A stretch of DNA of 64,000 nucleotides, taken from positions 248,001 to 312,000 of the forward strand of contig NZ_JABBGM010000002.1 in assembly GCF_012927405.1 (NCBI RefSeq). The letters run 5' to 3'. The DNA is from Novosphingobium olei. GTDB lineage: Bacteria; Pseudomonadota; Alphaproteobacteria; Sphingomonadales; Sphingomonadaceae. Numbering within the stretch: position 1 is the first letter of the stretch; each line of letters begins with the position of its first letter. Below, piece after piece: positions 1 to 9,065 of the stretch. The position numbers and the translations under genes are program-made. The notes below the pieces were generated by a model, which was not told the DNA's origin, did no database searches, and saw nothing but the letters and a program-made list of their open reading frames with translations.

Positions 1-521
1 ACGCGAGCGAGACGCATGGCCTGGCGACGCAAGTCGATGACAGCCACGGCGTGGTCATGGTCCCGGCCTTTGCCGGGCTGGGCGCGCCATACTGGGACCC
101 GGACGCCAAGGGCGCGATCTTCGGCCTGACGCTCGGCGCAACGGCCGCACATCTGGCACGCGCGGCGCTGGAATCGGTCGCATTCCAGACGATGGACCTG
201 GTCGAAGCAATGGTGCGCGACAGCGGCGCGCTGGCGGCTGCGCTGCGCATCGACGGCGGCATGGCGGCCAACGACTGGCTGTGCCAGTTCCTTGCGGACA
301 TGCTGGGCGTCGCGGTCGAAAAGCCGACCAATCTCGAAACCACGGCGCTGGGCGCGGCGTTCCATGCCGGCCTCGCCACGGGCGTGTGGTCGGGGCTCGA
401 CGATCTTTCGCGCACGTGGGAAAGCGCCGCACGCTTCACGCCGGCCATGCCGTCCGAACGACGCGCCGGGCTGGCCGCCTTGTGGCGTGACGCGGTGCGC
501 CGCACGCTTTCACAGGGCTGA
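1..521 (+). CDS. glpK: Glycerol kinase, C-terminal part (cut by window start)
   Basis: Glycerol kinase phosphorylates glycerol with ATP to sn-glycerol 3-phosphate in the cytoplasm. Only the last 172 codons are present; the reading frame is already open at base 3, so the start lies before the window. The FGGY-kinase C-terminal domain is clear: VPAFAGLGAPYWDP, GAIFGLTLG, the helix ALESVAFQTMDLVEAM, the nucleotide-site stretch IDGGMAANDWL and LETTALGAAFHAGLATG. These blocks match GlpK better than xylulokinase or gluconate kinase. The stop is followed about 90 bases later by an unrelated VOC gene on the same strand. Confidence 0.93.
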   Translation, partial: ASETHGLATQVDDSHGVVMVPAFAGLGAPYWDPDAKGAIFGLTLGATAAHLARAALESVAFQTMDLVEAMVRDSGALAAALRIDGGMAANDWLCQFLADMLGVAVEKPTNLETTALGAAFHAGLATGVWSGLDDLSRTWESAARFTPAMPSERRAGLAALWRDAVRRTLSQG

Positions 522-610
522 TACGTTGCATTGCGCAACCGAGGCTTGACCGCTTGCCGGGCGGGCGGCACACCCCTTTCCACCTTGCTCAACAGGGAGA
601 GGAATCCTCG

Positions 611-985
611 ATGTTCAGTCACGTGATGGTCGGCAGCAATGACATTGCCGCCTCGAAGAAGTTCTATGACGCAACTTTCGCTGCGTTCGGCGGCAAGCCC
701 GCGATCACGGACGAAAAGGGCCGCCTGATCTATCAGCACAACGGTTCGATGTTCCTCGTGACGCCGCCGATCAACGGCCAGCCGGCCACCGGCGCCAACG
801 GCGGTACGATCGGCTTCGCGATGACCCCGGAACAGGCCGATGCCTGGCACGCTGCGGGCGTCGCCAATGGTGGCGTCGCTTGCGAAGATCCGCCGGGACC
901 GCGCGCCGGCAGCCCGTTCTACCTCGCCTACCTGCGCGATCCGGATGGCAACAAGCTCTGCGCGCTGCACGTGATCGGTTCGTAA
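611..985 (+). CDS. VOC (glyoxalase/bleomycin-resistance fold) family protein
   Basis: This 124-residue single-domain protein has the vicinal-oxygen-chelate fold. It starts MFSHVMVGSNDIAASKKFYD, the usual first beta-strand and helix, and ends with the paired strand PFYLAYLRDPDGNKLCALH. The ATG at 611 follows AGGGAGAGGA about 8 bases upstream; the in-frame upstream start has no ribosome site. Proteins of this type include lyases, dioxygenases and resistance proteins, so the substrate is unknown. The gene is followed by a clear hairpin terminator and faces nusB, so it is probably monocistronic or read through from glpK. Confidence 0.85.
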   Translation: MFSHVMVGSNDIAASKKFYDATFAAFGGKPAITDEKGRLIYQHNGSMFLVTPPINGQPATGANGGTIGFAMTPEQADAWHAAGVANGGVACEDPPGPRAGSPFYLAYLRDPDGNKLCALHVIGS

Positions 986-1025
986 GCGGCTCACGGAGCA
1001 GCGTGGACTGACCCGGCCCCCAGCC

Positions 1026-1084
1026 GTTCGTGTCGAGCGTAGTCGAGACACGGGTGCGCAGCGCCTCTCGACTTCGCTCGAGGC
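1026..1084. repeat. Dispersed palindromic (REP-like) element
   Basis: Two adjacent imperfect inverted repeats fill the space between the convergent VOC and nusB genes: GTGTCGAG...GAGACAC at about 1030-1051 and CCTCTCGA...GCTCGAGG at about 1064-1083. The sequence is non-coding and typical of short extragenic palindromes of GC-rich alphaproteobacteria. Confidence 0.55.
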
Positions 1085-1120
1085 AAACGGGGAGGGTCAG
1101 GGCCAGAAACGCAAAGAAAG

Positions 1121-1153
1121 GGGCGCGACCGGACTTCCGGCGCGCCCTTTTTT
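1121..1153 (+). terminator. Rho-independent terminator of the VOC gene
   Basis: The stem GGGCGCG (1121-1127) pairs with CGCGCCC (1141-1147) around an inner ACCGGA/TTCCGG pairing, followed by six T residues (1148-1153). The preceding AAAGAAAG gives a weaker T-run on the other strand, so it may also end nusB transcription. Confidence 0.8.
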
Positions 1154-1174
1154 CTGTCCCCAAAGGTGGGGCGA

Positions 1175-1627
1175 TCAGCGGACCGACTTGGCCACCGCGT
1201 CCAGCACGCCATTGGCGAACTTCGCCTCGCGCGCGTCGAAGAAGGCGTGCGCCACGTCGAGGTATTCGTTGATCACGGTGCCCACGGTCACGTCCTTGCG
1301 CGCCATCAGCTCCCAGGCCCCTGCGCGCAGGATCTGCAGCATCGTGCGGTCGAGCCGCGCGACCGACCAGCCGGAGGCGAGCTTGGCGCCGAGCAGGGCG
1401 TCGATCTCGTCACGGCGGGCGGCAACGCCCTTCACCACGTCGTCGAAGAAGGCGACGTCGGCTGCGGCATATTCGACATCCTCGATCTCGGCGCCGAGGC
1501 GGTGCATGTGGAATTCGTCGAGCAGCAGGTGTAGCTCAGGGCTTTCCATCTCGAGCTGGTAGAGCGCCTGAACGGCGGCGAGGCGGGCGGCGCTACGGGC
1601 GCGCGTCTGGTCCTTTCCGCTGCTCAC
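1175..1627 (-). CDS. nusB: Transcription antitermination factor NusB
   Basis: NusB (150 residues) binds boxA RNA with NusE/S10 and supports antitermination of rRNA operons. The all-helical fold is recognisable: RSAARLAAVQALYQLEM at the N-terminus, FFDDVVKGV in the middle, LDRTMLQILRAGAWEL, then VINEYLDVAHAFFDAREAKFANGVLDAVAK, the conserved C-terminal block. It begins with GTG inside a GTGA overlap with the hisD stop, so translation is probably coupled. The hisG-hisD-nusB order on one strand is common in sphingomonads. Confidence 0.95.
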   Translation of the reverse strand: MSSGKDQTRARSAARLAAVQALYQLEMESPELHLLLDEFHMHRLGAEIEDVEYAAADVAFFDDVVKGVAARRDEIDALLGAKLASGWSVARLDRTMLQILRAGAWELMARKDVTVGTVINEYLDVAHAFFDAREAKFANGVLDAVAKSVR

Positions 1628-2913
1628 TGGCCGAGCCTCAGCGCGATCGAGCGGGCGTGGGCGGCAAGGCCCTCGGCCTCGGCGAGTTCGACCGCGGCGG
1701 GGCCGACGGCGGAGATGGAAGCATCGCTGACGGCGATGAAGCTGGTGCGTTTCATGAAATCCAGAACCGAAAGGCCCGAAGAGAACCGCGCGCGGCGGCC
1801 GGTGGGCAGGACATGGTTGGGGCCGGCGACGTAATCGCCGATGGCTTCGGGCGTCATCCGCCCAAGGAAGACGGAGCCCGCATGGCGGATCTTGTCGAAC
1901 AGGCGCTCAGGGCTGTCGGTGGCGATCTCGACGTGTTCTGCCGCCAGCGCGTTGGCGAGCGCAGGCGCTTCGTCCAGGCTGTTCACGACGATGATCGTGC
2001 CGTGCGCGTCCCAGCTCGCCTTGGCGACCTTGGCCGTGGGTAGCAGCGCGATTTCGACACCGACCATGTCGGCCACCTGATCGGCGAAGCCTTCGTCGTC
2101 GGTGATCAGGATCGCCTGCGCCGAAGGATCGTGCTCGGCCTGGCTCAGCAGGTCGGCGGCGATCCACTGCGGATCATTCTTGCCATCGGCGATGACGAGG
2201 ATTTCGGACGGGCCCGCCACCATGTCGATGCCAACCACGCCGAACAGCTGGCGCTTGGCTTCGGCCACCCAGGCATTGCCGGGGCCGGTAATCACGTCGA
2301 CCGGCTTGATGCGCTTGGTGCCATAGGCGAGCGCGGCCACCGCCTGCGCCCCGCCGACGCGCCACACTTCGTCCACCCCGGCAAGATGCGCGGCGGCCAG
2401 CACCAGCGGGTTGACCAGCCCCTTGGGCGTGGGCGTCACCACCACCAGCCGTTCGACGCCCGCCACCTTGGCCGGAATGGCGTTCATCAGCAGCGAGGAG
2501 GGATAGGCGGCACGCCCGCCCGGTACGTAGAGCCCTGCGCCATCCACGGCGGTCCAGCGCGCGCCGAGGCGGATGCCGGCGGCATCGGTATAGTCGCGGT
2601 CTTCGGGCAGCTGCGCTTCGTGATAGGCGCGGATGCGCTGCGCGGCCAATTCGAGCGCGGCGCGCAGGTCGGGCTTCAAGCCGTCGAAGGCTTCGCGGCA
2701 GGCCTCGGCCGGAATGCGCCAGTCGTCTTCGGCGGGCAGGTGCTGGTCGAACCGCTCGGTATATTCGGCCAGCGCCTCGTCGCCGCGCAGGCGGACGTCG
2801 TCGATGATCGTCTGCACATCGCGCGCCACGTTCTCGTCGCTTTCGCGGCGATCCTTGACGAGGCGGGCGAAGGCCTTGTCGAACCCGGCGTCGCTGGTCC
2901 TGAGCTTGAGCAT
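1624..2913 (-). CDS. hisD: Histidinol dehydrogenase
   Basis: HisD (429 residues) carries out the last two steps of histidine synthesis, oxidising L-histidinol to L-histidine with two NAD+. Family blocks are intact: [47 protein letters not shown] with zinc-site residues, and [21 protein letters not shown], plus the late histidine in [12 protein letters not shown]. The ATG at 2913 overlaps the hisG stop by one base (TGATG). An in-frame extension upstream exists but would read antisense-like residues inside hisG, so I reject it. Confidence 0.96.
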   Translation of the reverse strand: MLKLRTSDAGFDKAFARLVKDRRESDENVARDVQTIIDDVRLRGDEALAEYTERFDQHLPAEDDWRIPAEACREAFDGLKPDLRAALELAAQRIRAYHEAQLPEDRDYTDAAGIRLGARWTAVDGAGLYVPGGRAAYPSSLLMNAIPAKVAGVERLVVVTPTPKGLVNPLVLAAAHLAGVDEVWRVGGAQAVAALAYGTKRIKPVDVITGPGNAWVAEAKRQLFGVVGIDMVAGPSEILVIADGKNDPQWIAADLLSQAEHDPSAQAILITDDEGFADQVADMVGVEIALLPTAKVAKASWDAHGTIIVVNSLDEAPALANALAAEHVEIATDSPERLFDKIRHAGSVFLGRMTPEAIGDYVAGPNHVLPTGRRARFSSGLSVLDFMKRTSFIAVSDASISAVGPAAVELAEAEGLAAHARSIALRLGQ

Positions 2914-3587
2914 CACGCGGCCGCCTTGCGCTTGGCGACCATCTCGCGGAAGGCATCGACCAGCGCGCCGATGCGCGCGCTGTCGGTCTTCAAGGCGGCG
3001 CGGTTGACGATCAGGCGCGCCGAAACCGGCAGGATGCGGCTCGTTTCGACAAGGCCGTTGTCCTTCAGCGTCTTGCCGGTGGAGACAAGGTCGACGATGC
3101 GGCTGGCAAGCCCCAGCGAAGGCGCCAGTTCCATCGCGCCGTTCAGCTTCACCACCTCTGCCGCAACGCCCAGCTTCTCGAAGTGGCGGCGGGTGAGGTT
3201 GGGATACTTGGTGGCGACGCGGGCGTGGCTTTCGCGGCCGTTTGCCCCGCTTTCGACCGCGCTGACCGGCTCTGCCACCGACAGGCGGCAATGCCCGATG
3301 TCGAGATCGACCGGCGCGTAGAGGTCGGCATAGTCGAACTCGTCGATCACGTCGGACCCGACGATGCCGATCTGCGCCGCGCCATGGGCCACGAACGTGG
3401 CCACGTCGAAGGCGCGCACGCGGATGATCTTCACGTCCGGCCGGTTGGTGGCGAACGAAAGCGCGCGAGAGGCCTTGTTGAAGAAGTCGGCATCGGGCAC
3501 CACGCCTGCCTGTTCGAGCAGGGGCAGCGCCTCGTCGAGGATGCGGCCCTTGGGCAGGGCGAATACGAGCTGGGCGGCGGCGGTCAT
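2913..3587 (-). CDS. hisG: ATP phosphoribosyltransferase, short form
   Basis: HisG catalyses the first, committed step of histidine synthesis, joining ATP and PRPP. At 224 residues this is the short form, which has the catalytic domains ([20 protein letters not shown] start, [19 protein letters not shown] loop [14 protein letters not shown]) but lacks the C-terminal regulatory ACT-like domain. Short HisG proteins normally need the HisZ partner for activity and histidine feedback; hisZ is not in this window. The ATG at 3587 gives the expected [15 protein letters not shown] start. A DUF2332 gene diverges only 43 bases away. Confidence 0.95.
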   Translation of the reverse strand: MTAAAQLVFALPKGRILDEALPLLEQAGVVPDADFFNKASRALSFATNRPDVKIIRVRAFDVATFVAHGAAQIGIVGSDVIDEFDYADLYAPVDLDIGHCRLSVAEPVSAVESGANGRESHARVATKYPNLTRRHFEKLGVAAEVVKLNGAMELAPSLGLASRIVDLVSTGKTLKDNGLVETSRILPVSARLIVNRAALKTDSARIGALVDAFREMVAKRKAAA

Positions 3588-3630
3588 GACGATGCGCGCC
3601 CTATGGCAAAGGGCCGGAAAGGGCAACCTC

Positions 3631-4689
3631 ATGGAACCGATCATGGAGATCGAGAACGTCGCCAACGCGATCCGCTGGCAGGCCGACCACGCCGCCAACA
3701 ACGGCGCGCCGTGCACCGGCCGCGTGGTGCGCGCGCAGCTCGCCCTGCTCGATGGGGCAAGCGCCGTGGGCCGCGCGCTGGCGCACTGGCCGGGCCGCCC
3801 GCTGGAGGATGCGCTGCCGCTGCGGCTGGCGGGCGGGCACCATTTCCTCAGCCTCACCGGCGCGGATGCGCGGCTTGGGGCCGTCTATCGGGGGGAGGTG
3901 ACCGATCAGGCGGAGGTCGACGCGCTGGTCGCCGCCGTCACTCGCGATCACGATGCCGCGCTCCTGCCCTGGCTCGACGGACCGCCGCAGACCAACGAAG
4001 CGGGGCGTTCGGCCTCGATCATGGCAGCGCTGCTGTGGCTTTCGCAGCGCCTTGGCCCTCGTTTCGAAATGAACGAACTGGGCGCGAGCGCGGGCGTCAA
4101 CACGATGATGGAGCGCTTTCACTTCGACCTTGGCGGCACCACCGCCGGCCCCGCCGATTCGCCGATGCATATCCGGCCCGAATGGAAAGGGCCGCCCCCG
4201 CCGCAGGCCCCGGTCGAGATCGTCGCCATCGAAGGCTGCGATCGCGCGCCGGTCAGCTTGGCCGATCCCGAACAGGCGCTGCGGCTGAAAGCCTATGTCT
4301 GGGCCGAGGTGACCGAACGCATCGCCCGGATCGACGCCGCCATCGCGCTGGCGCAGGCCCGGCCGCCCAAGCTGGTGCAGATGGACGCCGCCGATTTCGT
4401 CGACCAGCGCCTCGCCACGCCACAGGCCGACGATACCACGCGCGTGCTCTACCATTCGATCGTGTGGCAATACCTTCCACCCGAAACCCGCGCGCGGATC
4501 GAAGCGGCGATGGCCGCGGCTGGTGCAACAGCCGACGCCCGCCGCCGCCTCGCCTGGGTCAAGCTCGAAACCAACCGCGAGACGTTCCGCCACGAACTGC
4601 GCGTGCGCAGCTGGCCCGGCGGCGGGGAGGAGGTCCTGCTCGGCACCGCGCACGCCCACGGCGCGTGGGTGGAATGGTTCGGCGCCTAG
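3631..4689 (+). CDS. DUF2332 family protein
   Basis: This 352-residue cytoplasmic protein matches the DUF2332 family, whose function is not established. Recognisable parts are the N-terminal helix [49 protein letters not shown], which resembles the nucleotide-binding loop of class I methyltransferases, and [16 protein letters not shown] near residue 270. A possible methyltransferase-like fold is an inference from the [10 protein letters not shown] motif. The ATG at 3631 follows GGAAAGGG. Its TAG stop shares bases with the stop of the convergent ltrA gene (CTAG at 4686-4689). Confidence 0.85.
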   Translation: MEPIMEIENVANAIRWQADHAANNGAPCTGRVVRAQLALLDGASAVGRALAHWPGRPLEDALPLRLAGGHHFLSLTGADARLGAVYRGEVTDQAEVDALVAAVTRDHDAALLPWLDGPPQTNEAGRSASIMAALLWLSQRLGPRFEMNELGASAGVNTMMERFHFDLGGTTAGPADSPMHIRPEWKGPPPPQAPVEIVAIEGCDRAPVSLADPEQALRLKAYVWAEVTERIARIDAAIALAQARPPKLVQMDAADFVDQRLATPQADDTTRVLYHSIVWQYLPPETRARIEAAMAAAGATADARRRLAWVKLETNRETFRHELRVRSWPGGGEEVLLGTAHAHGAWVEWFGA

Positions 4690-5951
4690 AGCAGCCGCTT
4701 CGGCTTGAGCCTTGCCGCCAGGCTCGGTGCTATGCGCGATAGGCGCTCCTCCCACCCGCCGTGGAACGAGCCCCATTCCCACAGCGCGACGAGCGCCAGC
4801 ACGCCCACGGTGCAGCCGACGAAGCCGATTGCCGGCACCGCCGTCCACGCACTCCACCCCCCAAGCGCCAGCAGCAGCCCCGCGCCGACGAGGTGGCTCA
4901 GCGGCAGGTTGCCCAGCGGGCTGGCAAAGCGCTTGAACAGCCCCACGCCCAGCAGGAACAGCAGCAGTCCGCCGCACTGCGTCAGGATCAGGCCCGGCGT
5001 CGCGGGCCCTGCTGGCGCTTCCAGGATCAGCGCATCGGCCACGGCGGTCACCACCACCCCGCCCACGATCGGCATGTGCAGGTAGGTATAGGCGTTGCGC
5101 GCCACGCGGCCCGGTTCCTGGTGATGCTCGATGTGCCTGGCCCCGCGTTCGGCGCCGACGTCGAAGTAGATCCACCACATCAGCACGGAGCCGGCAAAGG
5201 CGACGAGGAAGGCGGCAATGTGCGCGCCATCGGGCTTCAGATCGGCAAAGCTCGCGCCGGTGACGATGATCCCTTCGCCCAGCGCGATGATGATGAACAG
5301 CGCGCAGCGTTCGGCCATGTGGCTGCCCGAGATGACCCAGTCGGACGGCTGCGAGCGACCCAGCAACGGCGTGCGATAGCCCATGATCGGCCCTGAATAC
5401 TCAACCAGCAGCGCCGCCAGCCACAGCACGATCCGTCCGAGCGGTTCGTGCGCCAGTGCCCCTGCGATCCAGCACGCTGCCGAAAGCCCGAAGTAGCAGG
5501 CCATCCTGACCATCGTCATCGCCGCGCCCCGGTCCTCGCGCCACAGCGCCCAGGCCATGAATAGCGTGCGCCCCACCTGCAGCGACAGGTAGGCGCTGAC
5601 GAACAGCAGGCCGCGATCCTGATTGCCATGGGCAAAGGCGCGCGGCATGGCGACGGCCATGACCAGGCTCGCCAGCATGCCGAACAACAGCATCACCCGC
5701 ACGGGCACGCGTTCGGGTTCCGCCCAATTGGCCGCCCATGTCGTATACATCCACGCCCACCACACCGCGAGGAACAGCAGCGCGCTTTCGGCAAGCCCGG
5801 TCCACGACAGGTGCTTCAACAGCACATGCGAAACCTGCGTGATGGCGAAGACGTAGACGAGGTCGAAGAACAGTTCGAGGTAGCTGACCGGCGCATGGCC
5901 GCCGCCGTGCCCGCGCAGGAGCGACGAGCGGTCGCGCGCCGGTTCGTTCAT
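4686..5951 (-). CDS. Low temperature requirement protein A (LtrA) family membrane protein
   Basis: This 421-residue integral membrane protein of the LtrA family opens with SYLELFFDLVYVFAITQVSH, the family hallmark, and continues through about ten hydrophobic segments (for example SALLFLAVWWAWMYTTWAAN and CALFIIIALGEGIIVTG). Named for a Listeria mutant affected in growth at low temperature, the family has no established transport substrate. The ATG at 5951 overlaps the upstream hydrolase stop as ATGA; a longer frame exists but has no better start. It is the last gene of a minus-strand run. Confidence 0.88.
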   Translation of the reverse strand: MNEPARDRSSLLRGHGGGHAPVSYLELFFDLVYVFAITQVSHVLLKHLSWTGLAESALLFLAVWWAWMYTTWAANWAEPERVPVRVMLLFGMLASLVMAVAMPRAFAHGNQDRGLLFVSAYLSLQVGRTLFMAWALWREDRGAAMTMVRMACYFGLSAACWIAGALAHEPLGRIVLWLAALLVEYSGPIMGYRTPLLGRSQPSDWVISGSHMAERCALFIIIALGEGIIVTGASFADLKPDGAHIAAFLVAFAGSVLMWWIYFDVGAERGARHIEHHQEPGRVARNAYTYLHMPIVGGVVVTAVADALILEAPAGPATPGLILTQCGGLLLFLLGVGLFKRFASPLGNLPLSHLVGAGLLLALGGWSAWTAVPAIGFVGCTVGVLALVALWEWGSFHGGWEERLSRIAPSLAARLKPKRLL

Positions 5952-6859
5952 GCCCTGGCTTCGGTGCGGGCGAGGAAGTCCTCCATTGCCGCGATGAAGC
6001 GGTCGGCTGCCTCCCACGTCACGAAGTGCCCGCAATCGTGCACCCGCTCGACGGTGAGGTCGGGGATGGTTTCGGCCAGGCCATCGACATTCGCGGGCGA
6101 AAGCGCGGGATCGTCCATCGCCCACACCACCAGCGTGGGGATGTCGAGCACCGGCACGTTCAGCGGCTTGTAGTCCGCCGGCAATTCATAGGGCGCGTCC
6201 ATCGGCGGCACGAACACGGGGCTGGCGCGATACCAGTTGACCATGGCCTTGGCCGTCACTGGGTCCGCCCAGTCGGCCTCGAGCGCGGCGCGCTCCTCGG
6301 GCTCCATCTTGTCGCTGAACAATTGGGTGGTCTGCTGGCCGAGCAGCGGCTTCAGCCCGCCCTTGTCGAGCGCCGCGTCGTTCAGGGAATCGCGGAAATC
6401 GCGGAAGTACTGGCTCGCCTGCCGCTGCGCCTTGTCGGTCCAGACGAGCTTGGGAAAGACACCGGGATGCGGCGCATTGGCCACGATCGCGCGGGTCACG
6501 CGGGTCTTCTGCCCGGTCAGCGCCACGCCCCAGGCAATCGCGCCGCCCCAGTCGTGCCCAACCACGGTAAAGTCCGCCACGCCCAGCGCATCGGCCAGGC
6601 GAAACACATCGCCGATCATGTTGTTGGCGGTGTAGTTTTCGACGCCATCGGGCTTGGCCGACCGGCCATAGCCGCGCTGGTCGGGCGCGATGCAGCGATA
6701 GCGGTCCGAAAAATGGCGGATCTGGTGGCGCCAGGTGCGATGCGATTCCGGAAAGCCGTGGAGGAAGATCAGCACCGGCGCATCGCGCGGCCCTTCGTCC
6801 ACCACGGCAAGCTCGATGCCGTTCTTCAACATGACCATCTTCTGCTGCATCCCGGTCAT
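5948..6859 (-). CDS. Alpha/beta hydrolase, epoxide-hydrolase-like
   Basis: This 303-residue alpha/beta hydrolase carries the epoxide hydrolase/haloalkane dehalogenase signatures: the oxyanion motif HGFPES (34-39), the nucleophile elbow GHDWGG with Asp103, RGYGRS near 62, and a C-terminal DCGHFVTWE with catalytic His278. An aspartate nucleophile and HGFPES favour epoxide hydrolase, but the substrate is unknown and fluoroacetate-type dehalogenase relatives look similar. It overlaps the SDR gene upstream and ltrA downstream by ATGA, so the genes are probably translated from one mRNA. Confidence 0.88.
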   Translation of the reverse strand: MTGMQQKMVMLKNGIELAVVDEGPRDAPVLIFLHGFPESHRTWRHQIRHFSDRYRCIAPDQRGYGRSAKPDGVENYTANNMIGDVFRLADALGVADFTVVGHDWGGAIAWGVALTGQKTRVTRAIVANAPHPGVFPKLVWTDKAQRQASQYFRDFRDSLNDAALDKGGLKPLLGQQTTQLFSDKMEPEERAALEADWADPVTAKAMVNWYRASPVFVPPMDAPYELPADYKPLNVPVLDIPTLVVWAMDDPALSPANVDGLAETIPDLTVERVHDCGHFVTWEAADRFIAAMEDFLARTEARA

Positions 6860-7683
6860 GCCCCTTCCTTCATCTTCGCGGCGTAACCCGCCTCGAACAG
6901 TTGCGCCATGCGGTCCATCAGCGGCTCGGGCGTGCGGCGCAGTTCGCCGATTTCCTTCTCGAAGCCGATCGCGGCGATGATCTCGCGCTCGCCGGCGGCA
7001 ATCGCGTCGATGATCTCGCGCGCGATGGCGTCGGGCTCCAGCCCGTTCTCGATGTTCCGGTCGCTCACCCCGCGCGCCGAACCGTCGGCCGTCAGCGCGT
7101 TGCGCGAAACGTTGGTGCGGACCGATCCGGGGCAGATCGTGTGCACCGACAGGCCAAGCCCGGTCACTTCCACGCGCAGCGCGTCGGCATAGCCGATCAG
7201 CCCGAACTTGGCCGCGCTATACGCGGTGCGCATCGGCGATCCCACCTTGCCGGCAATGCTCGAAACGAAGCCCAGCCGCCCCTTGCCGCGCGCCGCCATC
7301 TTGGGCAGCATCGCCTGCGTCAGCGCGATGGGGGCAAGCAGGTCGACCGCGATGATCCGCTCGTAGACCGGAAACGCGGTTTCCAGCGCCACCGAACGCT
7401 GCGAAATGCCCGCGTTGTTGATCAGCAGGTCGATCCCGCCCGAACGCGCCGTGGCCCAGTCCCACGCCTGCGCCGCCGCCGCTTCGGCCGCGGCATAGTC
7501 CGTCGCCTCGAACGGCAGGACCAGCGCTTCCGCGCCGCAGTCCTTCGCGACGGCATCCAGCGCCTCGCGGTTGCGGCCAGACAGGACCAGCCTGGCGCCA
7601 TCCTTGGCCAGTTCCTTTGCCATCGCCACGCCCAGGCCCGACGATGCGCCGGTCACCCAGGCGATTTCGCCCGCAAATGTCAT
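6856..7683 (-). CDS. Short-chain dehydrogenase/reductase (SDR)
   Basis: This 275-residue classical SDR has a Rossmann fold with the cofactor loop TGASSGLG (11-18), NNAG (89-92) and the catalytic set Ser141 or Ser142, Tyr155 and Lys159 (YSAAK). The Arg-rich SGRNRE after strand 2 suggests NADP(H). C-terminal residues beyond 200 resemble the DHRS7-like group. The substrate is unknown. It sits between a pirin gene (27 bases upstream) and an epoxide-hydrolase-like gene that it overlaps, suggesting joint work on an organic substrate, which is inference only. Confidence 0.92.
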   Translation of the reverse strand: MTFAGEIAWVTGASSGLGVAMAKELAKDGARLVLSGRNREALDAVAKDCGAEALVLPFEATDYAAAEAAAAQAWDWATARSGGIDLLINNAGISQRSVALETAFPVYERIIAVDLLAPIALTQAMLPKMAARGKGRLGFVSSIAGKVGSPMRTAYSAAKFGLIGYADALRVEVTGLGLSVHTICPGSVRTNVSRNALTADGSARGVSDRNIENGLEPDAIAREIIDAIAAGEREIIAAIGFEKEIGELRRTPEPLMDRMAQLFEAGYAAKMKEGA

Positions 7684-7710
7684 GATTTCTCTCCCGTCCT
7701 GTCCTGTGTC

Positions 7711-8601
7711 TTATGGGTAGCTTACCGTGGTGGCGATGCGCGGCAGCGGGATGAATTCGTCGCTGTCGCCGGGCACTTGCGGAAAGCGGCCCTGTTCCCA
7801 GTCCTGCTTGGCCTGGTTGATGCGCTCGCGGCTCGAACTGACGAAATTCCACCACACATGGCGCGGCGTTGCGAAAGCCTCGCCGCCCAGCAGCATCACC
7901 CGCCCCCCGCTTGCCGAAGTCAGCTTGAGCGCCTTGCCCGGTGCCAGCACGACCAGCGCATAGGGTTCTAGCGGGATGCCCTCGATCTCGGCCTCGCCAC
8001 CCACCAGCATCACCGCGCGTTCATCGGCCTCGCTGTCGATCGGCAGCGCGCCACCCGGCGCCAGCACGATTTCGGCATAGATCGTCTCGGCATATTGCGT
8101 GGTGGGCGCGGTCTTGCCCCACAGCGAACCCATGATGACGCGGGCCTGCACGCACGAATCCTCAATGAGCGGCAGATCGGCGCGGGATTCGAACGCAGGG
8201 TCGATCTCCTCGCGCCCGTCGGGCAGGGCAAGCCATGTCTGCATGCCGTAGAGCGTCTGGGTCGTCAGTCGCTCGTTCGCCGGGCTGCGCTCGGAATGGA
8301 CGATGCCGCGCCCGGCGGTCATCAGGTTGACCTGGCCGGGGCGGATCGTCGCATAGCTGCCGATGCTGTCGCGGTGGTCGATCGCGCCTTCGAACAGCCA
8401 GGTTACCGTGGCCAGGTTGATGTGCGGATGGGGCCGCACGTCCATCGCGCTGCCGGGCGGCAGGTGCGAAGGGCCGAACTGGTCGACGAAGATGAACGGG
8501 CCCACCATCGTGCGCTCGCGCGTCGGGATGGCGCGGCGCACTTCGAACGCGCCCAGATTGTGGGTCACCGGGCGCAGGGTCTGGATCAGGACGTCGTTCA
8601 T
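7711..8601 (-). CDS. Pirin family protein
   Basis: This 296-residue bicupin of the pirin family has the N-terminal metal site complete: His58 and His60 in RPHPH, His102 and Glu104 in VHSE, following the typical WLFEGAIDHRDSIG and MTAGRGI stretches. Bacterial pirins are iron-binding; some have quercetin 2,3-dioxygenase activity and others act as regulators, so the role here is open. The stop is TAA. The ATG at 8601 overlaps the NUDIX stop as ATGA, which places it inside the minus-strand run. Confidence 0.92.
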   Translation of the reverse strand: MNDVLIQTLRPVTHNLGAFEVRRAIPTRERTMVGPFIFVDQFGPSHLPPGSAMDVRPHPHINLATVTWLFEGAIDHRDSIGSYATIRPGQVNLMTAGRGIVHSERSPANERLTTQTLYGMQTWLALPDGREEIDPAFESRADLPLIEDSCVQARVIMGSLWGKTAPTTQYAETIYAEIVLAPGGALPIDSEADERAVMLVGGEAEIEGIPLEPYALVVLAPGKALKLTSASGGRVMLLGGEAFATPRHVWWNFVSSSRERINQAKQDWEQGRFPQVPGDSDEFIPLPRIATTVSYP

Positions 8602-9065
8602 GCCGGCACCTTCAGATCTAGCAGGGCGAGGAGATTTTCAGGGAAGATCGGCTCGGCCCACCCTGCGATCTCGTCGCGGGTGAACCAGCGGTGGGTCATG
8701 CCCATCGCCACTTCCAGCTCGGTGCGGCCATGGTCGACCACGTCATGCGCTTCGATCTCCACACGAAAGAAGCGCTCGTCCGATCGGACGGGTTCCCCTT
8801 CCAGCGTCACGAAGTCGTCGGCCCGCGCGGCGATCTCGCTCCCGCAGTCGATGTCGAGGCCCGTTTCCTCGCGCAGCTCGCGCCGGGCGGCGGCAGGAAA
8901 GTCCTCACCCGGATCGCACTCGCCACCGGGCGCACACCAGAACGCGCGGCGACCTGGCGGGCTGTAGCGGAACAGCAGCACGCACCCCTGTGCATCGCTC
9001 AACAGGATGCGCGCGGCACGCCGGATGCGCCGCTGGGACGCGTGGGAGGTCGAAGCGTCAACCAC
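8598..9065 (-). CDS. NUDIX hydrolase
   Basis: A NUDIX hydrolase of about 155 residues with a complete NUDIX box, GECDPGEDFPAAARRELREE followed by TGL, which binds the divalent metal and positions the diphosphate-linked substrate. The preceding CVLLFRYSPPGRRAFWCAPGG fits the family. The start is uncertain: I prefer GTG at 9065, which overlaps the slipin stop by 8 bases; TTG at 9089 has no ribosome site. The substrate cannot be told from sequence. It lies between the slipin and pirin genes, with overlaps on both sides. Confidence 0.87.
   Translation of the reverse strand: MVDASTSHASQRRIRRAARILLSDAQGCVLLFRYSPPGRRAFWCAPGGECDPGEDFPAAARRELREETGLDIDCGSEIAARADDFVTLEGEPVRSDERFFRVEIEAHDVVDHGRTELEVAMGMTHRWFTRDEIAGWAEPIFPENLLALLDLKVPA

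Noticed and set aside
2174..2956. Long open frames opposite or beside hisD, recF, odhA and other genes
   Set aside because: High GC creates long shadow frames rich in Arg, Pro, Gly and Ala; none has a family motif or ribosome site.
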